The notes under the pieces were generated by a model. The model did no database searches. It was given only the letters and a program-made list of their open reading frames with translations, and had not been told where the DNA came from. A stretch of DNA of 64,000 bases from Typha latifolia (taxonomy: Eukaryota > Streptophyta > Magnoliopsida > Poales > Typhaceae): NCBI GenBank assembly GCA_019914945.1, contig CM034099.1, positions 17,138,704 to 17,202,703 of the forward strand, written 5' to 3'. The position numbers were made by a program, and so were the translations under genes. Positions 61,989 to 64,000 of the stretch are shown here, piece after piece (the first letter of the stretch is position 1; every line of letters starts with the position of its first letter).

Positions 61989-63140
61989 CACAAGAGGAAA
62001 ACAAACAGCTCCAAATGGGTTTTCTGATAGATTGCACAATCGTAGCACAATCACTTCTATATAACAACTTCTTCCTTCACAAATTTCACCATTCTCTTTA
62101 ATGACAACAGACTATAATTGCATCTTTGAGAGAATTAGGTTCCTCACATGACTAATCCTCCCCACCCAACCACTTTAACCTAACATATAGGGGATGGGTT
62201 TATGCATAATTAAAAACTAATCCCACTAGAGAAAGGCAGGTGGAGTGGATCATTAGCACCACCAAAAGCTCCAGTTTTCATAGACAAGGATGGAATCAGA
62301 ATGGTGGCCTCCTGGCCTATAAAGCTTCATTGTTAACAGTCGCTCAGTTCTTGATTAGTGAGGTGCCACCCATGTATTAATTTTGGCTAATTACAAAAGC
62401 TAGGGATGTTGGGATGCCACTACCTTAACAGCTAGCAAATGGAAAAAGAAAAAGAGTAAAGATGGGGAGGAACCTTCCAAACATCATTGCCAAACGTGCA
62501 GCTAACAGCAGCACTACTGAAGGTCTTAATTAAGTTTCAATGAGATAAAATATCAAACTACAGGTAGAATATATAGTTTGTAAATATGTTAATGAAGCAA
62601 GGGAGATGTAATTTTCCATTTGAGGACCCCAAATGAGCTTAATTTTATCCCTGCTTTAGCTGCAAATTTCTTATGAAGAATTCAAAGGCCAGCAAGCTTG
62701 TTCCTACTTCTATATTATACCACTCCTCACGTAACCTACAAAGCTGGCTTTTTAATAAGGATAGAATGATTCGAACTAGTTGGGCAACTCCCTGTTTTGG
62801 CTTTAGAACTGTTCATCATCACTTTGGGAAGGGTATTTATTATGGGGCTTCTAACGTAGTCTTCTAGATTAATAAAAAGTGGTAAGCTTTTAGTTTATAG
62901 TTCCTCTTTTTCGAGTGGGCTGTTTCTTAAAGAGCATGCGAGGATTGGTGCCTCTTAATCATTGTGTATGCTAGTCTTAACCTTTAATCTTGTGTCTATT
63001 TATTACTAGCATCATAACCTTTTGAAACTTTAGATAACAATCATAAGGGACTTTATTGATGCCTAAAGCGATGCTGCGGCAAGAATTGGGCCTTTATAAA
63101 TATCTCAAAGGAAATCAAAATTAGGATGAGGCCCTCAAGA
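61989..63140. other. 5' flank of the VAN3-binding-like gene and spacer
   Basis: Promoter side of the minus-strand gene, then AT-rich DNA. No gene, RNA or clear repeat recognised. Confidence 0.5.
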
Positions 63141-63148
63141 ACTAAATG

Positions 63149-63712
63149 TAGGGGTGAAAACGGATTGGATACGGATCAGATAGTGCTCAATTCATATCCG
63201 AATCCATATTTTTAGTCCGGATAGGGATTCGTATACGGATATTGGAAGAATAGCAAAATTTAAAACCATATCCTAACTAAACGGATACAGATAATTTTCG
63301 AATAGAGGATCGGATCTTAAACGGATATTGATTGAATTTAAAATAATTATAATATTTTATTTATATATAATTAACATAAAATTATTAAGAGTTTTGTGAT
63401 AAATAATTTTTTTTTATGTCAAATTTATAAAATTAGAGAAATTAATCTCTATAAATAATATATAATGTATTATTAGTAGTAATATTAATATTTACTATTT
63501 AAATAAGCAAATTAAAAACTGTAAATTATTTTAAAAAAATATGTGGATAAACGGATATCCAATATCGGTATCCGAATCTGAAAAATATATCCGACCCGTA
63601 TTCGAATTTTTTTCAAAAATTCTATCCGTATACGAATCGGATAGAAAATTTTTATCCGAATTCAATCTGAATCGGATCGGGTCAGAATTAATCCGACCTG
63701 TTTTCATCCCTA
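63149..63712. mobile_element. Non-autonomous Ac/Ds-like hAT element
   Basis: Left end TAGGGGTGAAA (63149) and right end TTTCATCCCTA (63712) match the 11-bp terminal repeats of maize Ac/Ds, the right perfectly and the left at 10 of 11. Flanks are an imperfect 8-bp duplication, actaaatg (63141-63148) and actacaag (63713-63720), 6 of 8 identical. Subterminal DNA is full of cggata/tatccg words, including several AAACGG-type sites (near 63158, 63280, 63319, 63547) like those bound by Ac transposase. The 564-bp element has an AT-rich core and no transposase ORF. Confidence 0.85.
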
Positions 63713-63720
63713 ACTACAAG

Positions 63721-64000
63721 GGCCACAACTAGTAGATAGGAGGCCCTAGAAATGCACACATTAATGCCTCTTACTTTTTTGGGGGGAGCAATTTTATTTT
63801 CTTAGTATACTTATTAATTCTCATCCAGTGGACAGGTTCTTCTCCATGAATATTTGGGTGTAAGGAAGCAAGACTTTATTTTTATTTTTTTTTATCCAAA
63901 AAAAAACGGGGAAAGCAAGAAACTTTCACATTAAAAAACACCTCTAAACATCTGAAGCATGAAGAGAACTGTTTTATTTCATACGTGTATTATATAATGA
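63721..64000. other. Right-edge sequence, nothing recognised
   Basis: AT-rich with poly-T and poly-A runs; no feature seen. Confidence 0.5.

Noticed and set aside
1..64000. tRNA, rRNA, known plant microRNA precursors, CRISPR arrays and bacterial-style operons
   Set aside because: I looked for characteristic box sequences and common conserved mature miRNA strings by eye and saw none. CRISPR and operons are not expected in plant nuclear DNA.

Overview
The window is nuclear DNA of a flowering plant. Genes are split by GT-AG introns, spacers are long and AT-rich with many dinucleotide and trinucleotide repeats, and every recognisable protein belongs to a land-plant family. Mixed codon GC (GC-rich first exons of the trehalose and UGT genes, AT-rich introns) and the protein sequences suggest a non-grass monocot, perhaps palm-like. 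That placement is an impression, not a measurement.

Layout: (1) 254-3959 (+), last six exons of a Golgi/ER nucleotide-sugar transporter of UGNT1 type, cut by the left edge. (2) 8703-11150 (+), a complete five-exon cellulose synthase-like C glucan synthase. (3) 17955-22401 (-), a complete five-exon RSZ22-type SR splicing factor, divergent from (4) 23503-27402 (+), a two-exon CYPRO4/DEM/Vid27-like protein. (5) 31135-34391 (+), a class II trehalose-phosphate synthase/phosphatase. (6) 38275-39270 (-), an intronless six-helix membrane protein of unknown function. (7) 41122-42531 and 45854-47299 (-), two intronless, tandemly duplicated UGT90A-like glycosyltransferases. (8) 50540-51940 (-), an ATL46/ATL13-type RING-H2 ubiquitin ligase. 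(9) 60092-61988 (-), a seven-exon short VAN3-binding-like (DUF828 + PH-like) protein.

The spacers hold mobile-element debris. Two non-autonomous DNA transposons can be delimited to the base: a 1,188-bp Mutator-like element (53883-55070) with ~105-bp terminal inverted repeats and a perfect 9-bp target duplication, and a 564-bp Ac/Ds-like hAT element (63149-63712) with the 11-bp Ds-type termini and an imperfect 8-bp duplication. Two decayed RNase H fragments of reverse-transcribing elements lie around the UGT pair.

The genes are ordinary housekeeping and metabolic genes with no operon-like logic. Three touch sugar-nucleotide metabolism (transporter, CSLC, TPS), and the UGTs also use UDP-sugars, but nothing shows that they form a cluster. 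I found no convincing undescribed system. The most useful observations are the two delimited transposons, the UGT duplication with its start-site evidence, upstream ORFs in two leaders, a non-canonical active-site segment in the TPS domain, and a divergent promoter region. All exon models come from reading frames and splice consensus, without transcript data.
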